From: Talpa occidentalis
Lineage: Eukaryota; Chordata; Mammalia; Eulipotyphla; Talpidae
Reading direction: 5' to 3'
DNA length: 64,000 nt
Assembly (NCBI RefSeq): GCF_014898055.3
Contig: NW_023603184.1
Span: forward strand, 35,525,359-35,589,358
Shown here: positions 32,621-43,848 of the stretch, one piece after another
Layout: each line of letters opens with the position of its first letter
How positions within the stretch are numbered: the stretch's first letter is position 1
The notes under the pieces: generated by a model
Databases searched by the model: none
What the model was told of the DNA's origin: nothing
The model's input: only the letters and a program-made list of their open reading frames with translations
Translations under genes and position numbers: made by a program

Positions 32621-32647
32621 CCCAGTAGCATCGCACACTCGCCAGGT
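32621..32647 (-). CDS. TRIM5: TRIM5-like exon 7, 27-bp mini-exon (unit 2)
   Basis: It lies between a TTTCAG acceptor and a GTAAGG donor and encodes the SVRCYW part before B30.2. A 27-bp exon here is typical of the TRIM5/6/22/34 clade. The phase joins exons 6 and 8 without a break. Confidence 0.88.
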
Positions 32648-32950
32648 CTGAAATGATTAGAAAAAAGAAATCTAAATTGGTAAATCTAAGCGAAGGACAC
32701 AGCACTGAACTCTATCTCCTCTCCAGATTAAGGGAAGTTCCTGGAACTATGGCAGGGAGTAAACTAGTAAATAAGGGTACTGCTGACTCCTGGCTGATCT
32801 CCACTCAACAGGACATTTCCTCAGCCACGGTCGCCAGGGCCCCAGCATCAACGGCCACACCGAAAAGCTGCGTTTCTTCCTCACTTGGTCCCTGCCATTG
32901 CAACACCCCCCCCCCACCCCGAGTCACCCAGCCTGCTGACCCCGCCTCAC

Positions 32951-33051
32951 CAGTAAGCCCTCGCAGCATCCCTCTCATATCCGGAGCTTGGTACACACGT
33001 CTTAGTTGTTCGGGAAAAGTTTTGGGCTCCTTCAGAGTGAAATCCCAACAC
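32951..33051 (-). CDS. TRIM5: TRIM5-like exon 6, linker (unit 2)
   Basis: 101-bp exon with a CATTCTAG acceptor and a GTGAGG donor. It encodes WDFTLKEPKTFPEQLRRVY and APDMRGML, the conserved segment linking the coiled coil to B30.2. Its phase needs a preceding exon that ends with two bases, as the usual 23-bp exon 5 would provide. I did not find exon 5. Confidence 0.88.
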
Positions 33052-33378
33052 CTAGAATGAGAAACATAGATCCCCACACCTCTAATATTGTCCTGTCAAA
33101 ACTACTGACTTCTTATCACTTCACTCCAAGCAATGCACTTGAAATCTACCTGGAAACTATGAGAAAAAAAGTAAATACTGACCTCAGAGTCAGAAAAAAA
33201 TGGGCTGATATCTAACTCTATGTGACGCTGGGAACAACTTGACCTCTAAAGAGCAGATTCTTCCTTACAAAGTTAAATCATTAATATCTATCCCTCTACT
33301 TGCTATAAACCATATGAAATTATGTGTAATAACAGATTTGACAAAATAAACTTTATTACCTTAAAAAAAGGAATGTGT

Positions 33379-33628
33379 GGGGCCTCACCGGTGGCCAGCG
33401 GTTGGCGCTAGGTTGCGAAGCGGCCCGCACCTCCCGCGGCGCCTGTCGATCCCCAGCTGCTCCCTGGCCAACCGGAGGGGGTCCCACATGGCGCGCAGAC
33501 TCCCTGCCGCCCGCTGCTCCCCTCAGCAGTGTACTTCGGTCCTTCTGCCTGGTCATCCGCTCTGGCTCTGGTGAAATCTCTCAGCTTCTGACTGTACCCA
33601 GTGTTTGTATGAATAAAAATAAATAAAA

Positions 33629-33656
<28 letters not shown>
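33379..33656 (+). mobile_element. tRNA-derived SINE in the TRIM intron
   Basis: Young copy flanked by aaaggaatgtgtgg on both sides, with a long A tail. Confidence 0.93.
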
Positions 33657-33659
<3 letters not shown>

Positions 33660-33664
<5 letters not shown>

Positions 33665-34208
33665 AATGTGTGGAAAAGTCACCACATGCATTTGGGATCC
33701 AGAGAGAAAAACAGAAGGAAGGCTCCAGAACCTGGCTCCTGGGTGTATGAGCTACATCAAGTTTGGAACACTCCCTGGAGACAACCAAGATTTCAAACTC
33801 TACTCCCCACTAGGGAGGCCCTCAGAATAACATTTAAGACTCAGGCTCTCTGAGAATAATTGCAAACATTTGGAAAAGAATACATGATGATCTCCAGCCA
33901 AACAGTGGTCTGGATTTTATGTGTTCAGAAAGAGGTCGATGCTGCCAGGCAGGCATAAATTTAAAGTAAGATGCTGCCTCTTGATACTTGGGGCCAGAGT
34001 GTGTGAGGAGATGAATCACTTTCTTACAGCTGGGCCCAAATATCCCACAATATAGGAGATGAACTATAGATATAAAGGTATTGTTGCTAATTCTGGGTGC
34101 ATGGCAGAAAAAGAAGATCTGGGCTTCCCCCTATAAAAGTCAAGCACCTATGATGTGCAAGAACCCTAGATATAAGCACACAGAGTGTATAAAATTTATG
34201 AGGTTACA
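33660..34208. other. TRIM5-like 3' intron (unit 2)
   Basis: Intron sequence. The segment from 33925 recurs at 17130-17505. No gene seen; exon 5 may hide here or further right. Confidence 0.6.
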
Positions 34209-34508
34209 GGGCGTCTCCAGTGGCGCGGCGGTTGAGCGCTGGGTTGCGGGGCTGCCCGCAGCCTCTGCAGCACCACTTTGATCCCCTGCCACCGGGTAGG
34301 GGTCCCACATGGCACGCAGACCTCTACTGCTGCCCACTGCTCCCCTCAGCAGTGTGCTTCGTCACTCTGCCTGTTCTGCTCCCCGCTCTGCTCTGGTGAA
34401 TTCTCTCACCCTCCCGTGCTTCTGACTGTACAAAGTGCTTGTATAAATAAATAGATAAATCTGTAAAAAAAAAAAAAAAGAAAGAAGCTTAAAAAATTAT
34501 CCTTAAAA
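34209..34508 (+). mobile_element. tRNA-derived SINE in the TRIM intron
   Basis: Flanked by the target duplication aaatttatgaggttacag (left copy ends 34208, right copy starts 34509). The displaced copy at 17130-17505 lacks it. Confidence 0.92.
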
Positions 34509-34599
34509 AAAATTTATGAGGTTACAGAGGTCTGATAACTCAAGGCCTTGATTTTTTTTACTTATTAATTTTTTTTATATCCATGGTTATAGTAGTTTC

Positions 34600-35048
34600 C
34601 CATGGATCTCCCACCATGAATAGATCCATTCATCTATTTTGGGGTATTTGGGTTTTTTCCAATCTTGGCTGCTGTAAATAGTTCTGCAATAAACATAGGA
34701 GTCAGTTTTCCTTTCAAATTAGTGTTTTTGTGTTCTTTGGGTAGATTCCTAGGAGTGGGATCACTGGATCAGATGGAAATAAGGTTTTAGTGTTATCAGG
34801 AAGCTCCATTAAGGTTTCCATAGTGGCTGGACCAGTTTACAATCCCCCCAGCAGTGTAAGAGTGATCCTTTATTTCCACATCCTGTCTTGCATTTGTTGT
34901 TTCCCTTTTTTTTTTTTTTTTTTTTTTTTTTTGGTGCAGGCCATTCACACTAGAGTGAGGTGGTATCTCATTGCGGTTTTGATTTGGATTTCCCTGGTAA
35001 CTAGCGATGTTGAACATTTTTCATATGCCTATTGGCCATTTGTCAAAT
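34600..35048 (-). mobile_element. LINE-1 ORF2 3' part (minus strand)
   Basis: The reverse complement matches the cysteine-rich end of L1 ORF2 seen at 2450-2830. It holds a long T run at 34904-34932. It abuts the point where similarity with position 1 begins. Confidence 0.88.
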
Positions 35049-36034
35049 ACTTTATCTTTAAAGCTACTACTGACCAAAAACTTGTCAGCTTCCTACCATC
35101 TTCATTCCTTTCCGTAGTATCTGATCCATTTTCAACTCATTTTTTATAAACAGGAATTTAAGACAAATGTATACCCATATTTCTCTGCCCACAATGATAC
35201 TTCGTTGTTAGTGAACACGAGGTTACTCTAAAATCATTAGGCATCTCTCCACAGCACAGAAAGACCATCTCTGGCCTCCCACACATACCTTTGTATGATG
35301 TCAGTCACATCCTAGGCGAAAAGAAAAATAAAATTAATTATTTTTAAAAAATCATGTGTCAAGAAGTAATAGGTTCTCTCCACTTATAAGGCCTCATCAT
35401 ATCTCCTTTGCCCCCTGATTAGGGGGGTAGAGTTGGTCCCATTGTCAGAGACAAATGCAAAGATAAGACCTAGGCCAGACATTCCAGAACTCATGTGATG
35501 CTGTCAGGTTTCCCCAAGAGGTAGAAACAGTTTTGACTCTTGTGGAAGTCAAGTATGTATCTGGAGATGAGTCATACTTGTAAGGAAAACTAGAAACCCA
35601 TAATTTTATTCCCCAAATGCCAGACTCCCTCTGAAATGACTTAATAATTAATAGTCTTTCATGTATTCAGCCGAAATGGAATGTATGTGCTACTATTGTC
35701 AAGCATTATGCCAGGCTTAGGGGAATTTAAAAAATTATAATACTCTTCAAGAAGTTTGCATAACCTTTTATGAGGTGCACACAGACACCATTAATGTAGG
35801 TGCTTTTCCTGTCTCTCTCTCCTCACATTAAACTCTCTCTATAAGTGACTTCATCCAGTCCCTTGAATTTTACACACACATATGTGAAGCTGATTGACTA
35901 TTTTTACTCAGTTTTTTCTCTAAACTGCATATTAATATATTCATTAGAAAAGTAACAGAAACCAGTAACTTAGAATGTCTCATCTGTAACTTCACCAAGT
36001 TGTTAAATCAATGCAATTTAAGAAAAAAAAAAAA

Positions 36035-36346
36035 AGGGACTCCCCGGTGGCGCAGCGGTTGAGCGTTGGGTTGCGAAGCTGCCCACGGCCTCTGCGGCGC
36101 CGGTTGATCCCCGGCTGCTCCCCGGCCACCAGAGGAGGGTCCCACATGGCGTGCAGACCTCTCCTGCCGCCCGCTGCTCCCCTCAGCAGTGTACTTCGGT
36201 CCTTCTGCCTGCTCTGCTCCCCGCTCTGGCTCTGGTGAATTCTCTCACCCTCCCGCGCTTCTGACTGTACCCAGTGCATGTATAAACAAAACGAACAAAC
36301 AAACAAATAAATAAATAAAACATGCCTGTATTAAAAAAAAAAAAAA
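36035..36346 (+). mobile_element. tRNA-derived SINE, unit 2 only
   Basis: Nearly intact copy in an A tract. The unit 1 empty site is near 965. Confidence 0.93.
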
Positions 36347-36725
36347 AGACACACACACACACATTCCAAGGTAAATAGGAAAAAAATTGCAAAAACAGTT
36401 GAAAATAAGTTGGATTGAATGAAAATCAAATCAAAACAATAATAATATATGGAATACAGTTAAAGCAATACATTTATATTATTAAACACTAAACCAGAAA
36501 AGATGTTTTCTAAATTTCCATTTTAAGAAACTAGAAAAGGAACAGTAAGCTAACCACGTACAACACACACCCACTAAAATATGAGAGAACAGAAACAAAT
36601 AATTAACATAAAAGAAATTAATGAAAATCTAAAAGTTTGTTCTATAAAAATATCAATAAAATCGACGAGACATAAACTAAGAAAAAAGGGAAAAAGCAAA
36701 TCACTACAATTAAAAATAAAAGAGG

Positions 36726-37154
36726 GGGCCTCCAGTTGGCGCAGCAGTTGAGCGCTGGGTTGCGAAGCTGCCCGCAGCCTCTGCAGCGGTTCGATCCCCG
36801 GCCTCTCCCAGGCCACCCCCCACCCCAGGCCACTGGAGGAGGGTCCCACATGGCACACAGACCTCTCCTGCCACCCGCTGCTCCCCTCAGCAGTGTCCTT
36901 CGGTCCTTCTGCCTGTTCTGCTCCCTGCTCTGGCTCTGGTGAATTCTCTCACCCTCCTGCGCTTCTGACTGTACCCGGTGCTTATATAAATAAATAAATC
37001 CAAGAAAGAGAGAGAGAGAGAGAGAGAGAGACAATGAAAGAGAGAGAGAAAGAGAGAAAGTAAGAAAACAGGCGAATTCTCTCACCCTCCCGTGCTTCTG
37101 ACTGGACCCAGTGCTTGTATAAATAAATAAATAAATCTAAAAAAAAAAAAAAAA
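36726..37154 (+). mobile_element. tRNA-derived SINE with AG-repeat tail and a second tail piece, unit 2 only
   Basis: A full SINE (36726-37000) is followed by an (AG)n tract and then a repeat of the SINE's last 75 bp (37076-37154). Unit 1 has L1-related sequence at this place instead. Confidence 0.88.
37003..37068. repeat. (AG)n microsatellite
   Basis: About 60 bp of agagag with few interruptions, inside the compound SINE. Confidence 0.95.
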
Positions 37155-37159
37155 GCCAA

Positions 37160-37939
37160 ATAGCATAGACAACATGGGTTATTTCTCTTTTCAGTTTGGA
37201 GTCCCCGTGAAGCACCTTGGTTTTGCTTGGTATCAAAGGGACATTACGGTGAATATTGTAGGAATTGAAGGGATGAGAAAGAATCATTATGAGTATCTTT
37301 GCATCTACAAAGCACACAACTTAGACAAACTCCTATGAAGACACACATTGCCAAAAACGACACAAAAACTTATTTTAAAAAATTAAACAAGTAAATTATA
37401 TATATTTAGTTCCATACATATATAATTATATACACACATATATGTACCCTTCACACAAAAAGGCCAGAATAAGACATCATTTGTGAATTCCACTGAGTAA
37501 TTAAAAATAAATACCAGGCCTTCAATAATTCTTCTCAGAAAATAGATAAACAAGGGGGAAAATCTCTACTCATTCCATGAGGGGGAAAAAATGCTTGTTA
37601 AGACTCTGAAGTGCATTTGTTCATCTGGACTAAGCTTCACTCGATTTAACTAATGAATGGGTAACACTAGCACACAATAACAGGGATATCAAATACACCT
37701 GAATAAAATGCATCTTCATTCCAAGCTCACACAATTGCATTGTACTTGACACATTAATAAAAATGAGGTTTTCCCCTTGTTATTTACGCATTCAATTATT
37801 CCTATAAATGCAGGAAGCACACTGCAGAGCAGAAGACCTTAGTGTCACACCAAAAAGAGCACAGCAATACTGAAGGGGAGGGAAATCTGCCTGCATGGTT
37901 CTCATGTCTCAGATGCTGGGGCTTCTTTTGAGATCTTAC
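37160..37939. other. TRIM5-like intron 4 (unit 2)
   Basis: Shared with 3652-4429. Nothing recognised besides an AT-rich tract at 37395-37445. Confidence 0.6.
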
Positions 37940-38510
37940 TGTAACAGGGTGGTCCCCAGGAAAGAGGGAGGTTCCAAGTTCCCTGCCACACCCAAAGGAG
38001 GGTGGAGCTAAAGAGAAGAGAAGGAAGGAAGCATGATAGAGCCAGAAGGAGACCTGGAGGAGGCACATGGAGCAGAGAGACTCGTGAAGAAACTGCACTT
38101 GCCTTTTGGTCGTGGACTGGGTGACACAGATGAGGGTGAAACCCGTGGGGAGGTGACAATGGAGCTTTTACCTTGATTTTGGTTTTGTTCTTTTCCTTCC
38201 AGACTTGTCTGGTGGTTTGATCCTTTTCTGTGGGTCCCCACTGAAAGGTGCTTTGGACTTGTGCCAGGCTTTGGGGCCTTGCTCTGGGCCAATCCAGATT
38301 GGGGGGACTTCTACCCACCAGGGGATGGGCAACTGCGGGTGCTTGATTTGTAAACTATATTCTTTGTCTTTTCTGTATTGTTTCCTAATTGTATTAAATT
38401 CCTTCCCATTAAAGTCTCATATGTTTTGTGTTGATGCAGGGGATGGCAGAACCTATTTACAGCAGGCAGGTTTGTGGGATCTGGGCAGCTCCTCTCCCTG
38501 CCCTGTAACA
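37940..38510 (+). mobile_element. Solo LTR of the TGTAACAGGG family, in the exon 4 splice donor (unit 2)
   Basis: 571 bp, TGTAACAGGG to CCCTGTAACA, target duplication TTAC at 37936-37939 and 38511-38514. Same site as 4430-4998. On the gene strand exon 4 ends CTGCAG, then GTAA, then the LTR (TGTTACAGGG). The original donor continuation GTAAGATC lies beyond the LTR at 37939-37932. Confidence 0.95.
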
Positions 38511-38514
38511 TTAC

Positions 38515-38745
38515 CTGCAGCATGTCTATGTCTGATGCTTCCAATCGATGCTCCAGATCTGAGATGAGATCTTCTATCAACTGGCTCTGCTGAACGAGCT
38601 CACTCTCATCCTCTGCCAGTTTATGGAGAATGACTTCTTCCTCCTTATTCAGTTTTTGCAGCTCCTTCTGCTCCGCTGAGTCCAGAAGACCTCTCAGTTC
38701 TGCAAACTCTGCCTGGACACTTTGTCTCTCACTTTGTATTTGACT
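38515..38745 (-). CDS. TRIM5: TRIM5-like exon 4, coiled-coil/linker-2 (unit 2)
   Basis: 231 bp, 77 codons, fully open, with a CATCCTAAG acceptor. It has heptad-like leucines and the ELVQQSQLIEDLISDLEHRL segment of the TRIM5 coiled coil. The donor is now CAG|GTAATGTT, having lost the G at +5 to the inserted LTR. If splicing fails here, reading continues for 67 residues of antisense LTR before a stop at 38311-38313, giving a RING/B-box/coiled-coil protein without B30.2. Confidence 0.92.
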
Positions 38746-39364
38746 CTTAGGATGGAGAAAAGAGAGAGAAGTAGAACTAAACTATCAGGCAGAGACTAGG
38801 AAAGAGAACCAGCACCACTGTAAATGGAAAGTTCACACAGAAAAGTGAGACAGAGCAAGAGAACAATTCTTAAAGATGCTCTTCACCTACTACTTCCCCT
38901 CTGTTATATTCCAAAATAATTCCCTCAAGTCTGCAGCACTGAGTCCAACCCTGAGCCAAAACAGAGCAACTGGGTTGTCTCCACGTTCACACAGCTGGAC
39001 TACTCCTGACCACACCACTCACCCTCTGCTGAAGTGGAACACTGGCCCAGAACCAGGAGCCATGGCCAAATGGCTTCCCCCAGAAGAGTCAAAGACTCAA
39101 ACCACATGATGGGAATGGAACAGAGACTGCACTGCCATCCTGGCCAGTGTCCCTCCATATGAACCTTCCCTCCAAAAACCCATTCATCTGTGCCAGGTTC
39201 ACTTTTCAATCCCCTTCTCCATCAGGGAAATGATGAAGAGAAGGATAATCAAATGACTGTGGGATTGTTAATGATCCAAGTATAAAAAGGTGGGAAGTCC
39301 TCATGTTATCACCCAAATTCTACCAGATTTCTGTCTAAATTCCTCAGAAAGAACCTCCTCCTAC
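38746..39364 (-). other. TRIM5-like intron 3 (unit 2)
   Basis: Shared with 5234-5840; no repeats or genes seen. Confidence 0.8.
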
Positions 39365-39460
39365 CTTCCAGGATATTCTCCTTTCTGTGACTTGAGCTTC
39401 CAAATGTCCAGCTTTCTGCAGCTTTTCCCTCATCTGCTCAAGGGCACTCTGGAGCTTCTC
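39365..39460 (-). CDS. TRIM5: TRIM5-like exon 3, first coiled-coil exon (unit 2)
   Basis: 96 bp, 32 codons, starting EKLQSALEQMREKLQ and ending SWK, with a CTCACAG acceptor and a GTAGGAGG donor. It joins exon 2 in phase 0 (EYQ|EKLQ). This is the intact counterpart of the 95-bp exon in unit 1. Confidence 0.92.
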
Positions 39461-39621
39461 CTGTGAGAGGGGAATCAAGCCAGAGTCAAGCAATGGACTT
39501 TCTCAAAATCTGAATACATGGAGGAAGTAATCAGATGATCTCCAAACATAAGAGTCACAGAAACTTAAAATATCAATGAGAACTTATGACTTAGAAGAAA
39601 ATCTGAAGTGTGAATGTATTA

Positions 39622-40200
39622 AGAACTAGTGTGCTTATGGTGACCAATGCAAGGAAAGTTATTTTGAGCTGGTCAACCGCGGGTGTAACTTGGAAACCAC
39701 GCTGGGCGCCAAACTGTTACAGGGCAGCCCCGATACAAAACGGGTTGCCTGACTGAGGGTCCTCACCCACGCGCTTAAAAGCACTTATCAATACTCTACT
39801 GCAGGCACACGCAAAAGGTTAATAAAAGGTTTATTTACAAGGGAGGGGAAATGAGGAAATGTACAGCTCAGAGAGAAAAATGGGAGACAAAATTTTAAAT
39901 GCGTCCTACCCGATCCGCCGATCTGGAATCCCAAAGGGCACTCTGCGAGCTGGCCATGAACCAGGAGCCATGAAGCCAGGAGGCGAGGTGAGAGCGAGAG
40001 ACCCCAAGGCCCACATATTTGGTTTTTATACCCAACCTGGCTGCTTAACTCCACCCTCAGGCCCCAGCCACCTTCCCTTTGGTGGTTACGGGATTTGTTT
40101 TTCCCAATGTCTTGAAGACTTTGGTCTGAAGTGGGGGTGGGGTCCACAAAGCCTGTATGGGATTAGCGCAGAATATCCTTTCCCCCTAATAAACCTACCA
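39622..40200 (-). mobile_element. LTR plus primer-binding site and leader, unit 2 only
   Basis: On the minus strand: an LTR-like block (about 40200-39715) with GTATAAAAACC and AATAAA signals, ending CCCTGTAACA; a 3-base spacer; a primer-binding site; then about 75 bases of leader that resemble the leader of the 7.3-kb provirus (ccataagc motif). It is flanked by direct repeats of about 30 bp (39590-39621 and 40200-40231), far longer than retroviral duplications. Unit 1 has one repeat copy and no insert near 6110. Confidence 0.75.
39697..39711 (-). promoter_or_regulatory. tRNA-Lys-type primer-binding site
   Basis: TGGCGCCCAGCGTGG on the minus strand, against TGGCGCCCAACGTGG for tRNA-Lys1,2; one mismatch. 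It lies three bases after the LTR end at 39715. Confidence 0.75.
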
Positions 40201-40231
40201 CTTAAAAGAAAATCTGAAGTGTGAATGTATT

Positions 40232-40668
40232 CAGTCTCAGGCAGAAGTCTGAGAGAAGTCACCATTCCTGCCCCAAGACAAGATGACTCTATTTGTCCTA
40301 GAGGAGAAATTTGATCCTACAGCAAAGAAACAACATCTCAATCTACCCAGTCCCTCAGTTACACTTCATGTGCAAAGAGAATGATGGGTTTTCATGGGCA
40401 CTAGCCCCTCCTCCCCATTTAACACATGGTTCAAAAACATCTACTTCTCACTATAAATGGGTCTCTTGCAATCAGGCTGGAGGCACACAAATGTCCTCAC
40501 CTTGAAAGGTGAGCCAAGTTTCTCTTCCCCCAGCTTTTTCCAAGCTGGAAAATTTTAATTTGTGTCCTCTTATTAGGTAGAACTAATGTAAATCAAAATT
40601 TTTGTGAGTGTCATAAGGAAGTGTTAGGTTAAAGAGATGAGCTAGATTTAGCAACATCTCTAGAAATA
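40232..40668 (-). other. TRIM5-like intron 2 (unit 2)
   Basis: Shared with 6120-6580. Nothing recognised. Confidence 0.6.
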
Positions 40669-40930
40669 AAACTATTTTTAAAGATTTTATTTATTTATTT
40701 ATGCACAGTAGAACTGGGGTGTACGCCAGAGGTGAAGGGGGTGAGAGCATTCACCAGAAACAGAGTGGGATGCAGAACAGGAGAATCGGCTGAAATACAC
40801 TGCTGAGGGAGCAGTGGGCAAGACAGAATCAGCTGTGCTATCTGTGGGTCAGCTCCTCCGCCCATGATCGAACTCAGACCATTGTGATGATAGGGCTGAG
40901 ACTTTAACTCCTACGCCACCAGGGAGGCCT
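40669..40930 (-). mobile_element. tRNA-derived SINE
   Basis: Partner of 6581-6830. Confidence 0.9.
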
Positions 40931-41110
40931 CCAGAACAAAACATTCCACGGTAAAAATCGATCTTAAGGTGAGGCAAATATATAAAGGCAAGGTTGTACC
41001 ATATGAAAGTGTCCCCTCCTGGTCCCAGAGACCTCCTCCTCCCTCCTTGACACCCCAGGCTCCTAACCCATCCTTAACATCCTTAACCCATCCTTATGAA
41101 TACTGGATCT

Positions 41111-41378
41111 GGGCCTCCCTCATGGCACAGGGGCTAAAGTCTCAGTGCTATCAAGTCATCCCCAGCTACAGTGGCATGAGTTCAATCCCCTGCCAGGAAG
41201 CTACCCACACGGCGCAGCAGACCTCTCCTGTCTCACCCGCTGCTCTGCTCAGCAGCGTATTTCAGTCAGTCCACCTGTTCTGTTCCCCATTCTGTCTCTG
41301 GTGAATCCTCTCAACCCCCACATCTCTGGCCTGTATCCAAGCGCTTGTATGCAAAAATAAATATTTAAAACTAAATAA
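41111..41378 (+). mobile_element. tRNA-derived SINE (uninterrupted partner)
   Basis: Partner of the split SINE at 6997-12038. It shows the empty site of the outer LTR near 41240. Confidence 0.9.
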
Positions 41379-41662
41379 ACACTGTATCTATCCCATTTTA
41401 TTTAAGTATTTAGAGTCATGTAAATTCTCCATGTGTACATTATTGAAGGTGGTCTTTTTCTCCTTGTAATCTGTGTGATGTTAATCTCGTTGCTCATCCA
41501 GCCCTAGAACTTAGAGGAAGGGGGAATTTTCCCTGTATCAACACCTTAGGAAGAAAAGAAATCACAGACCTCTGAGCTGTGGGGTGTGGTGAGAAGACAA
41601 CCAAGAGGAGATTTCCCATCAACTATATATTCTCCTGTTTTAACTGCATCCTGCTCTCCTAC

Positions 41663-42085
41663 CTGGTACTCCTTGACAATCTCCTCAATGAGGAAGGTCT
41701 GGTGACCACGGTGCTCCTGAGTCCGCTCACAAAGCCAGCAAATGACTTGCCCATCCTGCTTACAGAAGAGCAGGAGTTTCTCTCCATGGCGCTCACAGAG
41801 CTCTTTCTTCTGCTCCCCCTCCGGGCTCATCTTGACTCCTCTGAGCTGCTCTGCTATGTTGGCCAGATGCAGATTAGGCCGCAGGTGCCCAGGCTCATAA
41901 CTGATTCTGCACACAGGGCAGCTGCTCTTCTCTTCCTGGGTTGCCGTGGACTCCTTGTTGTTTGCAGTGATGCAGGCTTGGCAGAAGCTGTGGCCACAGT
42001 CTAGGCATAGGGGCTCTTTCAAGAGGTCCAGGCAGATGGGGCAGGTCACCTCCTCCTGGATGTTCACTAAGATGTTTGATGCCAT
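41663..42085 (-). CDS. TRIM5: TRIM5-like exon 2, RING finger and B-box 2 (unit 2)
   Basis: 423 bp coding (141 codons) from an ATG with G at -3 and +4 to GAGTACCAG before a GTAGGAGAG donor. RING ligands are C15, C18, C30, H32, C35, C38, C56 and C59; B-box 2 ligands are C97, H100, C108, D111, C116, C119, H125 and H128. All are present. A TATACAG acceptor near 42139 may start the exon. Exon lengths through the gene (423, 96, 231, then 101, 27 and about 596) match the TRIM5/6/22/34 clade, giving a full protein of about 500 residues if exon 5 exists and the B30.2 frameshift is not real. The protein would be a cytoplasmic E3 ligase and possible antiviral restriction factor. Confidence 0.93.
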
Positions 42086-42249
42086 AGCTGTTGCCCCTGC
42101 TGCTCACTATCCTGGCTTGAGTCTCTTGCTCCCAGATCCCTGTATATTTGAGAAGGCTGTATTGGAACAAATGAGAAAGCCAGGAAACAATTCTAATTGT
42201 ATAGAAAACAAAGATAGGCTAAGATAAAATATTTAAGGAAAAAAAGGGG

Positions 42250-42520
42250 AGGGTCTCCCTTGTGATGCAAGGGGTTAAGCACAGCACTATGAAGCTATCA
42301 GCAGCACTGCAACAGATTTCATCTCCGGTCCAGATAGCTACCCACATAGTGCAGACCTCTCCTGTCTCATCTACTGCTCCCCCTCAGCAGTGTATTTCAT
42401 GAGATCCTCATGTTCTGCTCCCCACTCTTTCTTTGGTGAATCCTCTAACTCCTCACCTCTGGCCTGTACCCCAGAATTCTTGTATTCATATATAAATAAA
42501 TCTTTAAAAAAAAAAAAAAA
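42250..42520 (+). mobile_element. tRNA-derived SINE
   Basis: Partner of 12897-13177. Confidence 0.88.
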
Positions 42521-43324
42521 AAGGAAGGAGACAAGGAAGTGCATGCAGTTCCTGGACTCCAAGCAACTTGATCCTCAACTCCATGAGGAAAGAATCATCT
42601 TGAAAACCAGATTTAGGCAGAAAAGGAAGACATGTATTATCTAGTTGAATCAGCCATCTGTGGAGTCCGGGAGCCAGCCATCCTTGGCTGAATATCTATT
42701 TTTATGTAATGTGCAGATGGCATTACCCTGGGCCCACAAAGATATTGCTTTATGGTGTGGTGTTATTATTAAAGTTAAAAACTAGGCCCCACTCCTCCTT
42801 CAGCAGGCAAATTGGGAGGCTTGACTGAATAAGGTTGTGGGTTGGGCAGCCACAGGAACTGGGCTGTTAAGCTGAGGATCCAGATGCAGAGTCAGGACAC
42901 ACCCAAGACTAGTCACCCAACCAATCAGTGGTGCCTGGAGTAGAAACAGCCTCAGGCCCTCTCATCTGGCCCCTGCTCCTCTCACCTGTGTACTTCAATA
43001 AATTCTCCTTTTCTGCTCTCTAGTCTGTCTCTGGTGAAGTCTTTCATTCCCCCAGACTCTGGCCTACACCCCAACTCTTCTCTGCAGCGTGTGGATCAGC
43101 TTATCTAAGTCCCTGTTTTAGGCACGGTTTAGAAAGCCAGCTCAAGGCTGGGCCGGTGACCCTAACTGCCTACTCTCAGAACTTACTTCCTCCTTCACTA
43201 GGTGATGGGTAAAATATACTTTGCATAATAATGTCATTACAGGGCCCCTGGAACATGGTCCTTATTTGTAACCTTCCTGTTGCTGAAAACCTAAAGAGCT
43301 GGGATGCACTTTCCCTTGACATAG
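42521..43324. other. TRIM5-like intron 1, unclassified (unit 2)
   Basis: Shared with 13178-14232. The part at 42985-43095 resembles a diverged SINE tail region. Near 43006 it shows the empty site of the unit 1 L1. Confidence 0.5.
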
Positions 43325-43848
43325 TGTAACAGGGTGGTCCCCAGGAAAGGGGGAGGTTCCAGGTGTCCTGGCCCACCCAAGGGAGGGTGGATCTGAGCAG
43401 GGAGAGAAGAAGCTGCAGAGGAGACTGAGGAAGGAAGGAAGAAGGATGGAGCCAAGAGACACGTGAAGAAACTGAGCTTGTCTTTAAGGTCGTGGACTGG
43501 GTGACAGAGATGTGGGTAAGAGACCAGTGGGGAGGTGACCATGGTGGATTTTGTCTTGATTTTGGTTTTGCTCTTTTCCTTCCAGACTTGTCTGGTTGTT
43601 TCCGATCCTTTTCTGTGGGTCCCCACTGGAAGATGCTTTGGATGGACTTTTACTCACCAGGGGATGGGTAACTTTGGGTGCTTGATTTAGAAACTAGATT
43701 CTTTGCCTTTCCTGTATTGTTTCCTATTTGTACTAAAGTTCCTTCCCATTAAAGTCTCATGTTTTGTGCTGATGCTGCGGATGGCAGAACCTATTTACAG
43801 CAGGCAGGTCTGCTGAGTCTGGGCTGCCCCTCTCCCTGCCCTGTAACA
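43325..43848 (+). mobile_element. Solo LTR of the TGTAACAGGG family (shared)
   Basis: TGTAACAGGG to CCCTGTAACA with the target duplication atag at 43321-43324 and 43849-43852. Partner of 14233-14805, with an internal deletion of about 50 bp. Confidence 0.93.

Noticed and set aside
33052..38514. TRIM exon 5 (about 23 bp)
   Set aside because: I scanned the minus strand for a short exon with the right phase but no candidate had convincing sites and sequence. It is left unassigned.
41579..42004. 141-codon plus-strand frame
   Set aside because: Antisense shadow of the TRIM RING/B-box exon.
31768..42085. TRIM-cyclophilin fusion
   Set aside because: I looked for a cyclophilin-like frame in or after the TRIM exons, because such fusions occur in primates. 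None was seen, and the B30.2 exon is present.
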